From NCBI GenBank assembly GCA_017608295.1, contig JAFCGF010000080.1:1-6309 (forward strand): a stretch of DNA of 6,309 nt. Direction: 5' to 3'. The stretch is from Candidatus Woesearchaeota archaeon. GTDB taxonomy: Archaea > Nanoarchaeota > Nanoarchaeia > Woesearchaeales > JAGVZT01. Below, in pieces: positions 4,673-6,309 of this stretch. Under the pieces are notes generated by a model. It was given only the letters and a program-made list of their open reading frames with translations, made no database searches and was not told where the DNA came from. Numbering within the stretch: the stretch's first letter is position 1; each line of letters opens with the position of its first letter. Made by a program: the position numbers and the translations under genes.

Positions 4673-6163
4673 ATGAAAAGGATTATTACCTTGTTTCTAT
4701 CTCTTCTCCTGCTAATTCCTCTATATTCTCAGGAAGATGAGCTGGATGTAGCTCTGGCGGATGGTGATTTTTTCTTTCTTGATGAAGACTACCAGGAAGC
4801 GATTTTCTATTACCTGAAACTGGCGGGTACAGACCGAATGAATGAAAACCTGAACTATAAGATCGGACTTTGTTACCTCCATATTCCAGGGGAAGAGCAT
4901 AGTGCCATTTCATTTCTTGAGAAAGCTATAGAGAACACAACAGATAAATACAAAGCGAGATCATCTGCAGAAACCAAGGCCCCGATTCATTCATATTTTT
5001 ACCTGGCCCGGGCATATCACATCAACAATGAGCTTGATAAAGCACTGGATATGTACAACCAGTTCAAAGGTCTGCCGGAATTTGAAGGAAATTATAATGT
5101 CAGCATGGTGGATGATGAAATCAGTGCATGTGAAAAAGCAAAGATTATTCAGGATATACCCATTTCTATAAAAGTAGAGAACATTGGAAGTCCTGTTAAC
5201 AGTGAAAGGAATAATTATAATCCTGTAATCTCACACGACGAAAACCACCTTGTATTTATGTCGGAACTGGCATTCTACGACGGGGTTTTTACCTCAAGAA
5301 AGATCGGGGGAAATTGGACTGAACCTGAAAATATTACTTCACAAATTGAATCGGATGGAGACGTCATACCTACCTGTCTATCTAAAGATGGACAAGAACT
5401 TTACCTGGTTAAAGGGGATGGGAATAACCGGGATATCTATGTAAGTCGCTTAGAAAATGGAGCCTGGTCAAAAATGGAACGACTGAATGACAACGTAAAT
5501 TCCGGTCGTGCTGAATCACATGTATCGATCTCCGCTGATGGCAATACTCTCTACATTTCCAGTAACCGCAGAGGAGGTATTGGAGAGATGGATATCTGGG
5601 AATCGGGTAAATCAGCATCTGGAACCTGGGGGCCTGCAATGAACCTGGGACCCAGGATAAACACCATATATGATGAAGAGACCCCCTTTCTTACCGGAGA
5701 TGATAAGATCCTTATCTTCTCATCACGCGGACACTATAATATGGGAAACTTCGATATTTTCTATTCAAATTTGCTTGATGATAATAGTTGGTCTATCCCA
5801 TCCAATATTGGCTTCCCTCTGAACAGTACAGGTGATGATTTTTTCTATTCACCAGTCAGGGATGAAAATACGGGTTATTTAGCAAGGATTCGACCGGAAG
5901 GAAGGATTCGACCGGAAGGTCTGGGTGGAATGGATATTTACCGATACGAAATTCTTCCGGAAGAGAAAGAGATCATTAAACCATTTTCTGGTATTATTGA
6001 TCTGAAAGGATTAAAGATAAATTCCGACAAAGATTTTGAAATCAAAATCAAGGATAAGTTGACCGGTGCAGTGATTGCAACTATTCGGTTTGATAAAGAG
6101 AAAGGGGAATTCACCTACGAAACCGCATCGGGGAATTATGTGTTTAGTATAGAGAAAGAATAA
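4673..6163 (+). CDS. Exported TPR and PD40 (WD40-like beta-propeller) protein, 496 aa
   Basis: The ATG at 4673 starts a clean signal peptide (MKRIITLF, a Leu-rich core, LYSQ; cleavage near residue 19). A TTG 27 bases upstream is rejected because it would add nine polar residues and sits in the promoter. There is no lipobox Cys. Residues about 21-150 are helical TPR-like repeats (DYQEAIFYYLKLA, LNYKIGLCYL, SYFYLARAYHINNELDKAL). Residues about 174-425 hold around five PD40 motifs: HLVFMS, ELYLVKGDGNNRDIYVS, TLYISSNRRGGIGEMDIW, ILIFSS...FDIFYSN and GLGGMDIYRYE. From 437, PFSGIIDL opens a carboxypeptidase-regulatory-like strand domain that ends abruptly at 496. TPR-PD40-CRD is the order seen in PorE-like and OmpA-family envelope proteins of Bacteroidetes, but the C-terminal OmpA peptidoglycan-binding domain is absent. 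The location is probably periplasm or outer-membrane face, as a scaffold. The specific role is unknown. Confidence 0.94.
   Translation: MKRIITLFLSLLLLIPLYSQEDELDVALADGDFFFLDEDYQEAIFYYLKLAGTDRMNENLNYKIGLCYLHIPGEEHSAISFLEKAIENTTDKYKARSSAETKAPIHSYFYLARAYHINNELDKALDMYNQFKGLPEFEGNYNVSMVDDEISACEKAKIIQDIPISIKVENIGSPVNSERNNYNPVISHDENHLVFMSELAFYDGVFTSRKIGGNWTEPENITSQIESDGDVIPTCLSKDGQELYLVKGDGNNRDIYVSRLENGAWSKMERLNDNVNSGRAESHVSISADGNTLYISSNRRGGIGEMDIWESGKSASGTWGPAMNLGPRINTIYDEETPFLTGDDKILIFSSRGHYNMGNFDIFYSNLLDDNSWSIPSNIGFPLNSTGDDFFYSPVRDENTGYLARIRPEGRIRPEGLGGMDIYRYEILPEEKEIIKPFSGIIDLKGLKINSDKDFEIKIKDKLTGAVIATIRFDKEKGEFTYETASGNYVFSIEKE
5885..5920 (+). repeat. In-frame 18-bp tandem duplication inside the last PD40 motif
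   Basis: The 18-mer starting AGGATTCGACCGGAAGG occurs at 5885-5902 and again at 5903-5920, differing only in the last base. It encodes RIRPEG twice just before LGGMDIYRYE. PD40 motifs normally have one (N/R)RPGG-type segment before the GG-DIY end, so one copy is an extra six residues. The near identity points to a recent slippage event. Confidence 0.85.
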
Positions 6164-6309
6164 TCATTCCAAATTTCCCATTTCTACTAATAAAGTAAAA
6201 CCCAAAGGAATCTCATTCGTTATTCGTATTACGGTAACGAATCCCGGGTCGTCAAACGTTAGTCGTTTGTCGGCATTGTTTCTCAAATTTACCTTACCGA
6301 AATCCGACC
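6164..6309. other. Intergenic DNA with two hairpins after the PD40 gene
   Basis: ATTCGTTA (6215-6222) pairs perfectly with TAACGAAT (6235-6242), an 8-bp stem. CAAACG (6253-6258) pairs with CGTTTG (6264-6269) around TTAGT. GTCGG (6269-6273) could also pair with CCGAC (6304-6308). Neither hairpin is followed by a T-run, so factor-independent termination is not clear. No start codon with coding character is visible before the window ends. Confidence 0.55.

Noticed and set aside
4686..5639. Frames at 4686-4913 (minus), 5250-5444 (plus) and 5409-5639 (minus)
   Set aside because: All overlap the well-supported TPR-PD40 gene in other phases and have no independent evidence.

Overview
The window looks like Bacteroidota (Bacteroidetes) DNA, most likely from the Bacteroidales/Marinilabiliales/Cytophagales side. 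Four things point there: a very large secreted beta-strand-repeat protein of the kind usually exported by the type IX secretion system (T9SS); a TPR plus PD40 (WD40-like) envelope protein; a Bacteroidetes-type promoter (TTTC, 19 bp, TAAATTTG) with no Shine-Dalgarno before the ATG; and AT-rich DNA with long, hairpin-filled intergenic spacers. The assignment is inferred from these features, not from a database match.

Layout. Positions 1-2210 (minus strand) are one continuous open frame encoding the first 736 residues of a large secreted protein that runs off the left edge. Positions 2211-4672 are about 2.5 kb with no convincing gene. The first 650 bases (2211-2860) are plain AT-rich DNA. From about 2866 to 4555 the spacer changes character: low-complexity purine-rich DNA, a predicted three-way-junction fold, perfect palindromes, and at least six diverged copies of one short hairpin-bearing repeat centred on TCATGA. 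The last three copies lie in a tandem array with an exact 108-bp period. Positions 4673-6163 (plus strand) encode a complete 496-residue lipid-free exported protein with TPRs, about five PD40 beta-propeller motifs and the start of a carboxypeptidase-regulatory-like domain. Positions 6164-6309 hold two more hairpins and no gene.

The two genes are divergent and share only the long spacer. Both encode exported proteins. PD40/TPR proteins related to PorE-type periplasmic proteins and giant repeat adhesins are both common in T9SS-bearing bacteria, but nothing in the window shows that these two work together. The least explained part is the repeat block at 2980-3825. It looks like a family of non-autonomous, REP/MITE-like palindromic elements, at least one of which has been locally amplified. 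No transposase is visible to account for it.
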